50,759 nt of DNA from Chromera velia. Lineage: Eukaryota > Sar > Chromeraceae. The position numbers and the translations under genes were made by a program. A model generated the notes under the pieces. That model was given only the letters and a program-made list of their open reading frames with translations, was not told the DNA's origin and ran no database searches. Of this stretch, positions 1-12,488 are shown piece by piece. The stretch's first letter is position 1. Every line of letters starts with the position of its first letter. The stretch is taken from positions 1 through 50,759 of the forward strand of contig JAHBMJ010000276.1 in assembly GCA_018398765.1 (NCBI GenBank), written 5' to 3'.

Positions 1-801
1 CCTTCTTCTCCGGCCGGCGGCATTCCTTGTGCAGGCCTGAACTTGTGTTGTCAGGCTTTGGGTCCGGTCGTCGTCGTGGGCCCTTCTGCTGGGCTCTCTG
101 CTTCCTTTTCCTCCGCGAGTCAGTCAGTTTGCGCTCCTGCTTCTTTCTGTATCTCTCCATCTCTCTGGCGCTCTCCATCTTTCACATTCCGTCTCCCGTC
201 CGTCCGTGCGTGTAAGTGTAAGTGTAAGTAAGTACGTGTGTGTCCCTCTGTGTGTGTGTGTATGTGTGTGTGTATGTGGATGGCGGTGAGAAGGAAGTCG
301 GCAGAAGAGAAGGACAGAAGCGAGGAGGGGGATTCTGAAGCATGAAGGGAGGAAAAGCTGATCTGAACCCCAAAGGGGATCGATTTTTCCTTCACAGGAA
401 ACCGCGGGTTGTCTCTGAGAGTTTACGCTGTTGACAAGTACTCTCCCGTGGCCGTCACGTCTGTCCTTCGATCGCTTGAGAGTGTCTCTGTCACGCCCCT
501 GCCCCCTTTTGTGTGTAGTCACATCTGTGGGTCTGGGGAGTGGTGGTGCGGTTTCGTGCGAGAGATGAAGCGGTGAATGGTGAAGACGCTTGGGGTGTAG
601 TTCCCTTGATGTCTTCAGGTTCAGATTAACAGCTTTCCAGCTTTCTTGCTTCGTTCCCAGAGATGAAGAGTTAACGGAAAACAAAGAGAAGAAGAAGAAG
701 AAGAAAAAAGAAAGCCGACAAGTGAACGCAAGTAAGACAAACAAGGAGAAGAAGAAAAAAACGAACGAACGAAGAAGAAGAAGGAAGGAAGGAAGGAAGG
801 A

Positions 802-833
<32 letters not shown>

Positions 834-982
834 GAAAGGAACGAAGGGAAGGAAGGAAGCAAAGAATGGAAGGAAAAAAGGGAAGAAGAAAATAGGAATG
901 AAGAAAGGAAAGAAGAAAACAGGAGGGAGGGAAAGACAGAAAGGAAGTAGCAGAAAAAGAGAGGAAGGGCTAGAGGCGTGAC
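1..982. repeat. Copy 1 of a ~1.29-kb-period tandem duplication
   Basis: Nearly every base from about position 11 to 982 recurs, with few substitutions, from 1297 to about 2402. The duplicated block holds a GC-rich start, a TG-rich microsatellite near 237-275, a unique middle part and a long A/G-only tract around 685-960. The offset is 1286 bp at the left end and about 1420 bp at the right end, because the purine tract is longer in copy 2. I see no convincing coding frame; the open frames here are purine or pyrimidine low complexity. Copy 1 touches the window edge, so further copies may lie to the left. Confidence 0.9.
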
Positions 983-1289
983 TGACGTACGGACTGGTGT
1001 TGCTTTTGCTTGTGTGCTGTTCCTCCCAACCCATGCACTCATTCTCCTTTGTCGAAGGAAAGAAATCAAGCTGGATAGCCGGTGGACATCACTAGGACGC
1101 AATAGAAGAAGAGAATCGTTTCCTTCTGCTGAATTGTTCATCATTTACATTGATTCATTTGCGCCTTTTTGTTGCTCTCTTCCCTTGTCCCTGCTGCCCT
1201 TTCTTTTTCTGCACGGTTGCAGGGACAGAATGGAGGAGGGAGACGTGCATCGCGGCTTCTGAGTGGTTATTGGGGACTTTTCTCGCCCT

Positions 1290-2402
1290 TCCTCTCCGGC
1301 CGGCGGCATTCCTTGTGCGGGCCTGAACTTGTCTTGTCAGGCTTTGGGTCCGGTCGTCGTCGTGGGCCCTTCTGCTGGGCTCTCTGCTTCCTTTTCCTCT
1401 GCGTGTCAGTCAGTTTGCGCTCCTGCTTCTTTCTGTATCTCTCCATCTCTCTGGCGCTCTCCATCTTTCACATTCCCTCTCCCGTCCGTCCGTGCGTGTA
1501 AGTATAAGTGTAAGTAAGTACGTGTGTGTCCCTCTGTGTGTGTGTGTATGTGTGTGTGGACGGCGGTGAGAAGGAAGTCGGCAGAAGAGAAGGGCAGAAG
1601 CGAGGAGGGGGATTCTGAAGCATGAAGGGAGGAAAAGCTGATCTGAACCCCAAAGGGGATCGATTTTTCCTTCACAGGAAACCGCGGGTTGTCTTTGAGA
1701 GTTTACGCTGTTGACAAGTACCTCTCCCGTGGCCGTCACGTCTGTCCTTCGATCACTCGAGAGTGTCTCCATCGCGCCCCTGCCCCCTTTTGTGTGTAGT
1801 CATATCTGTGGGTCTGGGGAGTGGTGGTGCGGTTTCGTGCGAGAGATGAAGCGGTGAATGGTGAAGACGCTTGGGATGTAGTTCCCTTGATGTCTTCAGG
1901 TTCAGATTAACAGCTTTCCAGCTTTCTTGCTTCGTTCCCAGAGATGAAGAGTTAACGGAAAACAAAGAGAAGAAGAAAAAAAAAGAAAGCCGACAAGTGA
2001 ATGCAAGTAAAACAAACAAGGAAAGGAAAAAAAGAAACGAACGAACGAAAGGAAGGAAGGAAAGAAAGAAAAAAAGAAAGAAAGAAGGAAAGAAAGAAAG
2101 AGAGAAAGAAAGAGAAAGAGAGAAAGAAAGAAAGACAGACAGAAAGAAAGAAAGAAAGAAAGAAAGAAAGGAAGGAAAGGAAGGAAAGGAAGGAAGGAAG
2201 GAAGGAAGGAAGGAAGGGAAGGGAAGGAAGGAAGGAAGGAAGGAAGGAAGGGAAGCAAGGAAGGAACGCAAGAGGCAAGGAACAAGAATGGAAGGAAGAA
2301 AGGGAAGAAGAAAGAGGAACAAAGACAGGAAAGAAGAAAACGGGAGGGAAGGAAAGACTGAAAAGAACTAGCAGAAAAAGAGAGGAAGGGTTACAGGCAT
2401 GA
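1290..2402. repeat. Copy 2 of the tandem duplication, with an expanded purine tract
   Basis: This is the same block as 1-982, separated from it by a ~300-bp spacer (983-1289) that is not repeated after copy 2. The GGAA/GAAA tract (about 1960-2375) is roughly 130 bp longer than in copy 1, consistent with slippage after the duplication. After about 2402 the sequence becomes unrelated and AT-rich, which marks the right edge of the duplication. No gene is supported. Confidence 0.9.
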
Positions 2403-3488
2403 CTTTGCTTAGCGGGATCTCGACACAGTCTGTTATCAAAGCACCGAGTAACGGGCTTGCAGGTTATGTGAAATCACACCTTTTCTTCTAGAACTTTTTA
2501 TGTTAGCTTTTTGCAAGATTGAGCCTGCTGCATGGTATTTAGCTAATAATGGGTAAAAAAACCTAGTCCATGAAATTTGACTCAGCTTTTAGCGCAGTTT
2601 ATAAGTCATGTTCTAGTTCGTCCCCAGGTTCGTCCTTGTTTTCAAGTTTTTTTAAAAAAATGATGTAAGTATATATTTAAATTATAGAAATGACTAGCAT
2701 GCTCCCTTAGCGCGTGCATGCTCTAAAAGATAGGATATTACTTAATGATATTAATATAAATTAGTATTATTTAACGCGTTCTTTAAATTATAATTCAACC
2801 AACCAGGTTTTGGACTAAGTTTTGGATCACCGGCTAGATCACCAGGATCAACCGAGCGAATAAGATATACTACAGATCTACTGGTATTAGTTGGTACTGA
2901 CCTTTCTAGTCTTTGATGCAGAACAAGATGGAAACACAATTTGATTGATTGATTGATTGATTGATTGATATGTTCCGCCCTAGGGCCTTCCCGCTATGTC
3001 TATCTGTCGCCAGAGCTAGCAGGGCGGGGCGTTCCCCAGCCTAAGCTGAGGTATCAGACCCCGCCCTCAGGGCCCGCCAGAGTCTGTTGCCCTGGCCGCT
3101 GCTGCATGATTGTTCGTTGTTCGAGCCACGGCTCTGGATCCGCGTTGGCTTTCCGGCCTGAAAATCGATCTGAAACGGCATGTGATTTGGGCTTCCTCGC
3201 TCTTTTTGTTTACTTTATCAATCTTCTTCTGCGGCTCCTTCCTTCCCCATCCTAACGCTCCTTCGGTCGTCTCTAAATTATCAATTGTTTCCTCATATTT
3301 TTTTGTTAGTCTCTCGATCGCCCGCTGCTTTCCGGTGATTCCTGCATGTCTGGCCGCCAGAGCGTCTCCCTCTATGTGTCCGTACTGCTATACGTTATCA
3401 AAGCGTGACTAGAAAGAAAATGAGAATTAAATAAATTGACTTAATCGAAAATAGTGCTAAGTAAAAGAGAATGGTGTGTGTCGCTTAC

Positions 3489-3560
3489 GTTCATGACCTA
3501 GTGGTTAATATACAACATTAACAAACAGAAGATCATAGGTTCAATCCTCGCTACCTGCCT
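3489..3560 (+). repeat. tRNA-like sequence, possible SINE head
   Basis: The stretch has an A-box-like TGACCTAGTGGTTAA at about 3493-3507 and a B-box-like GGTTCAATCCT at 3539-3549, spaced as in a tRNA gene, and a run of T follows at about 3560. The acceptor and T-arm stems do not pair well, so a working tRNA is unlikely. A decayed tRNA pseudogene or the promoter of a tRNA-derived SINE fits better. Confidence 0.35.
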
Positions 3561-4540
3561 TTTTAAGGATTAACAAGAAAAGAGACGGGACGTTAATGTC
3601 CTGTACTATACAGATTTTGGCCTGTCGCATTTCGATCGAAATCACATGAAAGACTTCTGAAAGACTTTCTGGAAGACTACTATGAAATCAGATCGATCGC
3701 TGAATCGCAAGAAAGCTCCATGCTCCTGACATCGATCGAGTCTGTCACTAGGGATCGACCTGAACCGCTCCAGCGATATCAAGCCCTGAAGACCCTTAAA
3801 CCTCTGCAAGCACTTACTAGCGCCAACCCCTCTAAGTAGGCCTTAACAAGATAGAACTATAGGGGAGATCAGAGGTCCGGCCTAACAGAGGAGGGTCATT
3901 ACCTTCCCCGGCTGACCGTAAAACAACTGTCAATCTGAACAGCACTTTGAGACTTGAAGTTCAAGTTCTGTAAGTCATTTATTAGAATAAACTTTCCGTA
4001 TATTGTATGGACAAAATATTTTGCATACACTAGTGCATGCATAAATTAATTTTAAATTTTATTCCCCAGCTTATTCCGGAGACTTATTGCTGTATGCGCT
4101 TAACTAGGCGCTTGGCGGCGTGCCGCCACGTGCGCGCTAAATGATGCCTAAATCAACCTGCTGTACGCTTATTTTCCTTATAGCGTAAGCTAGTGTATAA
4201 AGTTTAGCAGTTTTGTAGATGGGCTGCCTCTGCTTGCCTCGTTTATATTGTATTTCATAAGTTTGTTTGCATGTTAATTTGCAATCAAGACATGCAGAAA
4301 GAGCTAGAGAAAGAGATAAGCTTAAATTGAGAGAGAAGGCTTGAAAGAACTTGAAGGGCAACTGAAAATTTTAGATATCTTTTGAGTCTGAGAATTAAGT
4401 TTTGATACAGTTTTTAAAGTTTTATACTACGTTTCATAGTTAATGATGATTTGTATTTACTAATAACTAATTCTAGAACTAATTTAGTTTCTAACTTTTT
4501 ACTAGCTTAATTTTAAGCTTATTCTTTAATTTAATTAATT

Positions 4541-4602
4541 CTGCCAAACGCGAGACGCCTATTATATAGGCCGATAGCGATAGCGTATGATGATGATGAT
4601 GA
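4541..4602 (+). repeat. Dispersed repeat copy A ending in (GAT/TGA)n
   Basis: About 60 bp containing TATAGGCCGATAGCGATAGC and ending in a short TGATGATGATGATGA microsatellite. A clearly related copy lies at 17581-17641. A conserved block followed by a trinucleotide tail is typical of the 3' end of RTE-like LINEs and their SINE partners; that identity is inferred. Confidence 0.6.
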
Positions 4603-4670
4603 ATTCTAAACTTATATGCCACAGTGATCATTATTAATTAATCTTCAATCATGAATATCCTACCTCATAC

Positions 4671-4692
4671 ATATATATATATATATATATAA
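4671..4692. repeat. (AT)n microsatellite
   Basis: A simple alternating AT run inside the AT-rich intergenic region. Confidence 0.9.
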
Positions 4693-4919
4693 AAGCTAGC
4701 TGTTACTAGAGCTGTTATCAAACTTTTTAGAAATGCTTTGCAAGATGATTTTCCACTGTAGTTTTGAATTGTGTACCGTTTATCATCAAACCTGGACATA
4801 CCTGGACGATAACTTGAAACCATTCACTTCATTACCTCTGTCTTTGACACCCTCTCCCTGTAGCCTTCTCCTCACTCTTTGTACCTCCTGCCTAGCCTCC
4901 TGCTGGGGCTGACTGTGAC

Positions 4920-7900
4920 TTATTGAGACTGTCGGGTCAGTTGGTCTAACATGAAGGCCAGCTCTGGAATGGAGAGACTCAAGGCGCTCACCTGCTGCAT
5001 GGCTGCAGCTGCGGGTGAGGCCCCATCCTCTCCCTCTCCATCAGCAGAAACACCGGGAGCCTCGGCATTCTCAGCTGTGCTCTTCTTTTCCTCCCCTCCT
5101 TCCCCCTCTTCACACTCACCCTCTTCCTCGCTCTCTTCATCTGCCACCCTGACAGCGGCAGAAAAAGAGTAAGGCTCCTTCAGAAGGACGGCAGCGACAC
5201 CCTTGAGCAGGTGGGAGGAGACATACGATGGATGGAGGTGAGTGCCGTCAAACTCGAGAGAGGGAAGAAGGTCACCCTCTCCGGAGAGACGGACCCCCGC
5301 GTCTCCTCCCTCTCCTCCGTCTCTGGTGTCCCTCTCGCCCTCTCTCCTTTCTGAAGGCTGTTGCTGCTGTCCACTGGAAGACTCCGATGCATCTTCCGTC
5401 ATCGGTGGAAGCGGCAAAAGAACAGGGCCGGTTGTGCCGGCCCAAGTGAGGAGCGCTCGGGCTGCCAGGTGCTTTCTGTTTTCGTCTCTTCCTCTCGAAG
5501 GGCGCATTCCGAAAGTCATTCCTTGAAGGATAGCGTTGAATGCCGAGACGAAGATCCGTGAGTGGGGAAGGACGGGGGGAACCGGGTGGACCAGAATCGG
5601 CAGAGAGGGGAGGGCCCCGGACAACTGCAGCATACACCAAGCACACATGAAGCCAGTTTCTGGGATCCTTTTATCATATGGTTGCGGATGAGTGGGGCCT
5701 CCGCAGAAGAGAACTTCTCTTTTGATGCATGAGGTGTCAATGGACGGCAGCTGTTCACCACACTCTCGGAAGGAAGTTGGAGTCGCAGAGCACTTGGGCA
5801 GAGAAAAAGGGGAGGAGGAAGCAGATTGAGAAAGGCAAGGGAGCCCTTGAGGCATGCGCCAAAGGGGGTTTGGGGACAGAGAAACACAGCGACCCAACCG
5901 ACTCACCTCAGTCAGGCGGTCATTCAGGAGATTACAGAGACCGGACAGAGCCTGGAACACACTGTCGCACTGCACAGAAAGATGAGAGGGACAGGCAGGC
6001 AGATGCATGCAAGGAGAAAGTGAGAAAGTGAGAGTAGGTATTCCCGACACCATTCCCTGTTATTCACAGAGAAAGGAGAGACAAGAGGACAAGCAGCCAC
6101 CAGCGCCCGCGCGGTCCTGGGATGCAGAGAAACTAACTTCAACCTTTTCCCTTTATTCAAAATGACAAGTTGTTTCAATGAAATGGAACTTCAAATCCCT
6201 TCACATTGACACTGTCCGCGTGCCTGTTCGGCCCACTCGGTCTGTTTTGGGATGTTGGCTTGGGTCATGATGTTCTCTCGGAGAGCAGCTAGCTGGCCCA
6301 GAAAAACGCGAAAAACCGAAACAACAGACTGACCCCAGGTTTTCCCTTCAGCACGGCGCTATGCACACCCTCTCTGCAATCAATTTCACCAATGCTGACG
6401 AGTGCAGCCAAGGAAGGACAGTCGCTATGCTGTCTCCAGCATTTCCCGTCTCCCTCCCCCCCCCGTTCTCCCACCCAACTCTTCGCTGCCTCCCACCCAT
6501 CGTCCCACCCGTGCTTTGTGAACATACTCCCGGCCTCACTCAAGTGCCAGATCTTCAAACCTGTAACCAGTCGAGGAACTGAGACGTACGTACGCCCTCT
6601 CTTTGCTGAGGGGGACACAGAGACCGAGGAACCCCCTCCCTCCCCATCAGAGGGAAAAGGATCATCCGAAGGGGGGGGCAAGGGAGAAGCAGAGGTAGAA
6701 GGAGGACGAGAGGGGACTTCGAGAGTGCCCCAGGCTGGAGAGATTGTGTGAGAATCTCCTATCAACAGAATCACACCAACATCCGAAGAGGGAGATTGTA
6801 CGTGTCCCTCGTTTTTGGCAGCTTCATCCTCCCCCTTTTCTGTCTCCGTCTCTGCCTTGTTCTCTTCACATCCTTTCTTTCTCTCCTCCTCTTCCTGCAC
6901 TTCAAGAAGCTGGGCCACGGTTTTGAAGAAGGCGATTTCGTTTCTGATTTTGGATCCCAGAGGAACCAGCGCAAGGCTCGGCTCTGAGCAGAAGCAGGGG
7001 CAGGACAGGGAGAAGGGGGGAGAAGGTCATTACACACACGTCACGCAGGTTCACTCCTCTTGATTCTCTCAGAGCGCCTTTCGGAGAAGTCAAGGCCGAA
7101 AAGGGGCCTTCGAGAAAAAAGAGGGAAACAAGAGAGAAACTTGCAGTTCGTACATGTACATTCAAATGTTTGAAAGAGTGAGCTGTCACAACCCAGAAAG
7201 ACGACGTGCAGACAAACAAAACAACCCCCCGAATCCCACCAAATGGAATGGGAGAAAAGAAACTACCGACCAGTAAGCCTTGTGAGTCGATTGAGAAGGG
7301 ATCTGTGTTGGGCTGCCCCCTCTTCCCCACAGGCCCATTGAAAGGATTCGAAGAGACTCCCCCTGGCTTCCTCAGACACAGAGGGGGAGTCCAAACCGTT
7401 CAGGCAAAACACCAAACGACAAAGCACGTCGTCAGCCCAAGAGCCCTGCTCGGACTTTCGGACCTCAGAAGAGGAAGAGGGACCAGGGGCCCCAGCGGAG
7501 GGATTGGGCCCAGGCATGCCACAGGCAGCCAACAGACCTTTCCACCAGAAGGAGCCGTCCTTCTGCGTAGGGGCGCTCTCTGTCTGCTTCTGTGTGCCGT
7601 CTGGAGGGGATGCCTCGGCACAAGCGCCTGTGCTTGCGTCAGTTTCGGTGGCTTTGTCACCCGCCTCCTTGCTTTCCTTGTCGACACACGCTCCCTTTTT
7701 CTTGTTGTCGAAACAACGGGCCGAATCGAAGGCACCGATGGCCCTATAAGGCTGCACGCACACATCAAGAGTAGGGAGAGTGGTTGTCCTTGAGGAAGGC
7801 AAAGAACGTGTACAATTACACAGAGAGAGACACCGGCACGGAGACAGAGTATGGCGTCATCCCCTTTTCTTCATTGGTCTTCCCCCCCCCCCACAGACAG

Positions 7901-10900
7901 ACAGACAGACAGACAGACTATATGTTTCTTCTTCTTCTTCTCCCTCTTTTTCTTCATGAACACAACAGACAGACAGATAGACAGACAGACTATATGTTTC
8001 TTCTTCTTCTTCTCCCTCTTTTTCTTCATGAACACAACAGACAGACAGACAGACAGACTATATGTTTCTTCTTCTTCTTCTCCCTCTTTTTCTTCATGAA
8101 CACAACAGACAGACAGATAGACAGACAGACAGACAGAGAGGCAAGCAGGCAGGCAGACAGACAGACAGACAACACGTTCCCCCCCCCTCTTTTCTTCTTT
8201 TCACGAACAGAAAAGATGAAAAATGCAGACCGGCAAACGGAAGCCCCAATTCGTCCGTAGGGGAAAAAGTGGCATAAAAATTGATCTGATGATTTGCATT
8301 GTATTAATGAGTCACCTGCCTGCAGCAATGGGCAGGTTCAGAGTAAAGATAAAGTACAGGCAGTGCTACATGAGCAGGATTCAAAAGAGCATACACAACT
8401 CTGAGATTGGACTCTTTAAAAGAGCGACCGAACGACCCACCCACTAACCTGTATGAGGAAAAGAAGTTTGATGACCGTGCAGCAGATTGCCAGTGTGTCT
8501 GTCCACCTATCTGACCCTGCCTTTCTCTTTTTCTGCTCCTTCACTTTCCCATCCTCTCCCATGTCCTCGTCTCCATCCTGTGCTGCACTTCTTTCCTCCT
8601 GAAGCTCTCTCTCCGCTCTCGTTTCTTCAACAGAGAGCCCCCCGAAGTTGCTGGGGTCGATCACTAGAGAAGAAGAAGCTACACCCGCAGAGTCAGTCCC
8701 CGACTCCGTCTCCCCCCTCGACCCACACCGCAACGCTCGAACAAAAGCAGACACAAACGGATCCCGCCGAGAGGCCCACTCCAAGTGTCTGCGCAAAAAT
8801 GATTAGAAAGAACAACGTAGAGAAAGGAAGAAGGTCCATTTACTGAAAGTTGGGGACTCAAAAACTTAGATTCTTTTTTCGGCATAAACTGGCCACTAGG
8901 GGGCCGAGACCCTCTGACGCGTCCCCTTCCGTCCCCCCACGGCACGTCATCCGCACAAGAAGAAACACGACCGCACACTGACAGACACGACGGCGCACAC
9001 GCACACACACATATTCAGTCAGCTGCCCAGTCACTCAGTCCGTCATCACGAGGAGGGAGGTAGTTTCCAAAAGCTCACCTGAGGCAAGCGGCGAGGCCCA
9101 CGAGGGATCCCTTCTTCTCTCTCTGTAGGAGCTCCAGAGTGTGGCAAAGGTTTAGGGCCAACGACCCGTCACCCTCCGCGACCTCCACCGCCTTGCTGTA
9201 CAAGCAGAGAGATTCCTCGATGCCTGCAGGAAGTTCGGAATGGCAATTTCGAACAGCAGAAGGAAGCATCTACACAGAGACCAGCAGCCACTTCTGTAGT
9301 CACCAACTGACTCACTCAACCACTCCTGAAAAAAAAAAACGGCAGAGAAAAGTCAAAGAAAGAAAATGCTCTTCTTCACGGATGCGTGCGCACGCACGAA
9401 CGGTCATACGAAACTCACGAAGTTCAGAAGACACGTGACAACAAAAAGGAATCTGGAACGGCAGCTTCTGGAAAGGAGACCAGCCACTTGAATTCTCTGC
9501 AACTACCAAACAAACAAATAGACAAACCGGCGCGTCCCAGGGCTCTACAGTGAAGACCAACAAAGGCGACAACCTCTGCCTGATGGTTCAGGCCCCTCTC
9601 CTTGTCACTCTCCTTCTGCTCTTCACGTCCTGTCCCCGTCTCCGTGTCTCTGTCTTCCCAGACAACCCAGCCTGGGGCTGAGGACGTCTCCTCTTGGCAG
9701 CTTGTAGCAAGAAAATCAAGCGGAAAGGGAAGCGCAGCTCGCGACAGCCTCCCTTTCCCTTTCACGGCAGTGTCACGAGCGAGAGGGGGTAAGAGAGCGT
9801 CTGCGAGAGCCCCAGGAGAAAGTTTGTGTGTCACCCACCAGGCAACCGTGGGGGTGATCTGCATGAGGGCATGAGAGCAGGGGGCAGTGGGAGCATGGGG
9901 AATGGAGGGAGCATGTCTGACACGCATTTCTGAAAGAGGGAGGAACAGGTGATGCCTCAGATCGCAAAAAAAGAGCAACGAACAAGCCCCGCTTTTGATC
10001 TCCCTCCCTCCATCTGCTGTGTCTGTCTACACAATGCCTTTTCACTCATTCGGTGTGCCATCACCAGGAGATCCACATGCAGACCCGAGAACGTTCAAAA
10101 ACAAGAGCCGGAGAGATGATCTGAAATCCAAATGATTCAACTTCCCCCCACTCACAGACCTCCTGCATTTTATGGAACATCATCACCACCTTTCCCATCA
10201 TGGTTGCTGCAATCACCTCCCTCTCACGCCTCCCTGCAGCCTCATCAATTCCCTCGATTCGAGGCCGGGTACGCCCCCCATTAAAGACACCCAGGAGCCC
10301 CGCTGAGGCCAAAAAGGCGAAGGGCTCAGTTGCCTGAAAGGACGAGGCCTCAGACGTTGCCGCCCGAGCGGCACCCATCGAATCTTCTGACTGGAACACA
10401 GCTGCGGCCATGGAGAGTGATACCCCCAGCCTTCCGTAGAGGCTTCCCATGAAATCCTTCAGCTCTTTCGACCCTAGACCAACAGGCAGAAGGTCAGGGG
10501 GGAGGACACCTTCTAGGGGTGTGAAGAGCTTAGAGGAACGAAGTTCCGAATTGACGCACGCTTCTTTCAACCGTTGGAGAAAAGAGGATACGATTTCGTG
10601 AAGCGAAAAGAGATTATACCACTTTGCCTCATCTCCGCTTATCTGGTCTACTTTCGGGTTGTCTCTCTCACCAAGCTCTCCCCATTTGTCGAAAATCATA
10701 CCGTCTTCCTCTCTTACGCAGCCCGACTCAGTTACACCAATACAGACAGACAAAAGACAAACGAGGTTACGAACATCTGAACACCAAACGGGAAAGTGCG
10801 GGGGAGAATTCACGGAGGAGCTTGCTTCAGTCGCCTTGTCTTTCTCCTTGCTAACTTTACCCTTCGGCCCTCTTCGCTTTCCTCCCGCTTTTCTTTCCTT

Positions 10901-11983
10901 CTCTTTCTCTGTCCGGGTTGCTGCTTCTGCTGCTGTGTGTGGAGGGGGAGAAGGTGAGTGACCTGCAGTCTGTTTGAGCATCTGCTTCATCAGCTGGCTC
11001 AAACGCACGGACTCTCTGCAATACTTGATTGCCACAAGCCACTGGCGGTCATGCTGTGCTATATCTGCCAATCCTCTGAGTGCGCGCAAACGAACAAAGA
11101 AAGGGACAAGCGAGAGGGCAAAGAGCTCACAGTCTGTTTCGGGAGGCACGTCTGACTCCATCTCCAATTTCCGTCTCCACTGGAGAATGGATGTCAGGGG
11201 AGGGAGACACTCAAGCAGATTGATCAAACCGCTTTTGGCGTGCTTCATGTACCCAACCTCCCGAAATCGGAGACTCTTCATGGCGAGGTTGCACCAACCC
11301 ACAAGGTTCTCTTTCATCAACCAAGGGGTGGAGGTGCAAAAATCAGGATCTAGACCTGGTGGGTCAGCTGTACATCTGGCAAGCTCCTCTGCATTCACAC
11401 CGATGCTGTTTGCGTTTTGTGTGGTTTCTGGCTGTGTAGTCACAAGAGCGGGTTGGGATGCAGGAGGCGACAGATCTTTCTCTTCTTTGAGTTCAGTCGC
11501 CCGATTAGTGTTGTTTTGGGGTTTCGGGTTTGGTTCTTCACCCTCTTGTGTGGCTTGTCTGCTGCTGTCGGCTTCAGAAGAGAGCAACTCTGTTGGGGCC
11601 TGTGTCCCTACAGCGGTGGTCTTGTCGGGCTGTTCCTGATCACTGTCGTCCTCAAGCAATCTGTTCTTCAGTTTTAGGGCTTGTTCGTTCAAAGGGTCGA
11701 GCTCAAGGCACCGTTTCAACGCAAAGAGGCAGCGTTTGACTCTCCCTTGCTGTAACAGAAGCTGTGCCTTCAGGAAGGAAACGGAGAATGATGTTTTGTC
11801 CTGCACGCAAAGGGAAAGGGGGGGTAAAGCAACAGGAAGAAAACAAGTTTATCTTCGCCCCCACCAACTGCTGACCAGTTCCCCGGCTTCCTCGGCGAGC
11901 ACGAGCGCTTCATCCAGCCTACCCTCTTCTACACGGCCAAGGGAAAGCTCCAGCTTCCGGGCGAAGTCCTTCACTGTATTCAT
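4920..11983 (-). CDS. TPR-repeat protein, nine exons, about 1480 residues
   Basis: Exons (minus strand): 11876-11983, 10160-11800, 9549-9858, 9079-9223, 8449-8788, 7271-7751, 6334-6983, 5907-5969, 4920-5624. Phases chain without a break and the coding total is 4443 nt. Exon 1 plus the start of exon 2 form tetratricopeptide helices: GRLDEALVLAEEAGEL, then QGRVKRCLFALKRCLELDP. Exons 3-5 add further helical, TPR-like segments (for example IEESLCLYSKAVEVAEGDG). The middle has Lys/Glu-rich linkers and the last exon an acidic Glu/Ser tract near residue 1400. Intron 5 (7752-8448) carries a minisatellite. TPR proteins are scaffolds; no catalytic motif was seen and the family is not identified. Start: the ATG at 11981-11983, no nearby upstream in-frame ATG. 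Least certain are donors GTCAGC (exon 1), GTCTGT (exon 2) and GTCGGT (exon 6), chosen partly for phase. Confidence 0.75.
7892..8175. repeat. Minisatellite, three ~70-bp units plus GACA repeats
   Basis: Three copies of a 68-72 bp unit start TATATGTTTCTTC at 7919, 7991 and 8059. Each is built from a (CAGA)n run, a TTC-rich stretch and a CATGAACACAA end. More (GACA)n/(GGCA)n follows to about 8175. The array lies wholly inside intron 5 of the TPR gene. Open frames across it only translate the repeat. Confidence 0.9.
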
Positions 11984-12488
11984 CGTCAGGGCGAGTTGTG
12001 TGATCTGCTTCCTCCAACCAACTGTTGTTCAGGCTGACACGCAGTCTCTGCTCCCTGCCGTGACTGGATGATCCACGTCCTGCTTGCTGAAGCCAATCTC
12101 ACAAGACCATCTGCGCTTAGCGTTTCTGGAGAGCAGGCACTGCGAACATGTTCGAGTCTCTCACAATTTTTCTGTCATCTGACAAATGATGTCACAAATC
12201 TCGCAAGTCACATGCACAGAATCACTCTGCAGCAGCTTCATACAGTGGCTAAAATTTCTTAGGCACAAATAATTGGTCTCCGTGCGAGTCACTTCATTGC
12301 ATGCATGGGGGGCACGCATGAGAAAATCTGGGAATGGCCCGCCAACATCCGCCAACACCGGGCCTGCGAAACGGTCACGATGACGAACAAATCCGCCGTG
12401 AGAAACCGCTCGGTCTTTTGAGGCGGGGCAGCTCCAATATTCCACCCTCCTCCGTGACAGTGGAGTCCAGACACCGTGATACCACAAG
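11984..12488. promoter_or_regulatory. Shared divergent upstream region of the TPR and eL41 genes
   Basis: About 500 bp separate the start codon of the TPR gene (minus) from the first ATG of eL41 (plus), so both promoters and 5' leaders must lie here unless distant leader exons exist. I found no obvious TATA box or repeated operator. That it contains the promoters follows from gene layout only. Confidence 0.5.

Larger units (their letters stand above)
2403..4919. other. AT-rich intergenic region
   Basis: About 2.5 kb of AT-rich DNA without a supported gene. It contains a (GATT)n run at 2942-2969, a GC-richer patch at 2970-3180, a tRNA-like sequence near 3489-3560, a dispersed repeat at 4541-4602 and an (AT)n run at 4671-4692. 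Open frames are short and show no protein-like composition. The 3' end of the TPR gene lies at the right border. Confidence 0.7.

Noticed and set aside
120-2371. Lys/Glu/Arg-rich or Phe/Leu/Ser-rich frames across the duplicated block
   Set aside because: They translate GGAA/GAAA tracts on one strand or the other and differ between the two near-identical copies.
5242-5646. Several open frames opposite the last exon of the TPR gene
   Set aside because: They overlap the spliced, phase-consistent exon at 4920-5624 and have Arg/Ser/Pro shadow composition.
7892-8175. Regularly spaced repeats resembling a CRISPR array
   Set aside because: The units are contiguous minisatellite copies with no unique spacers, lie inside a eukaryotic intron and consist of GACA/TTC low complexity.
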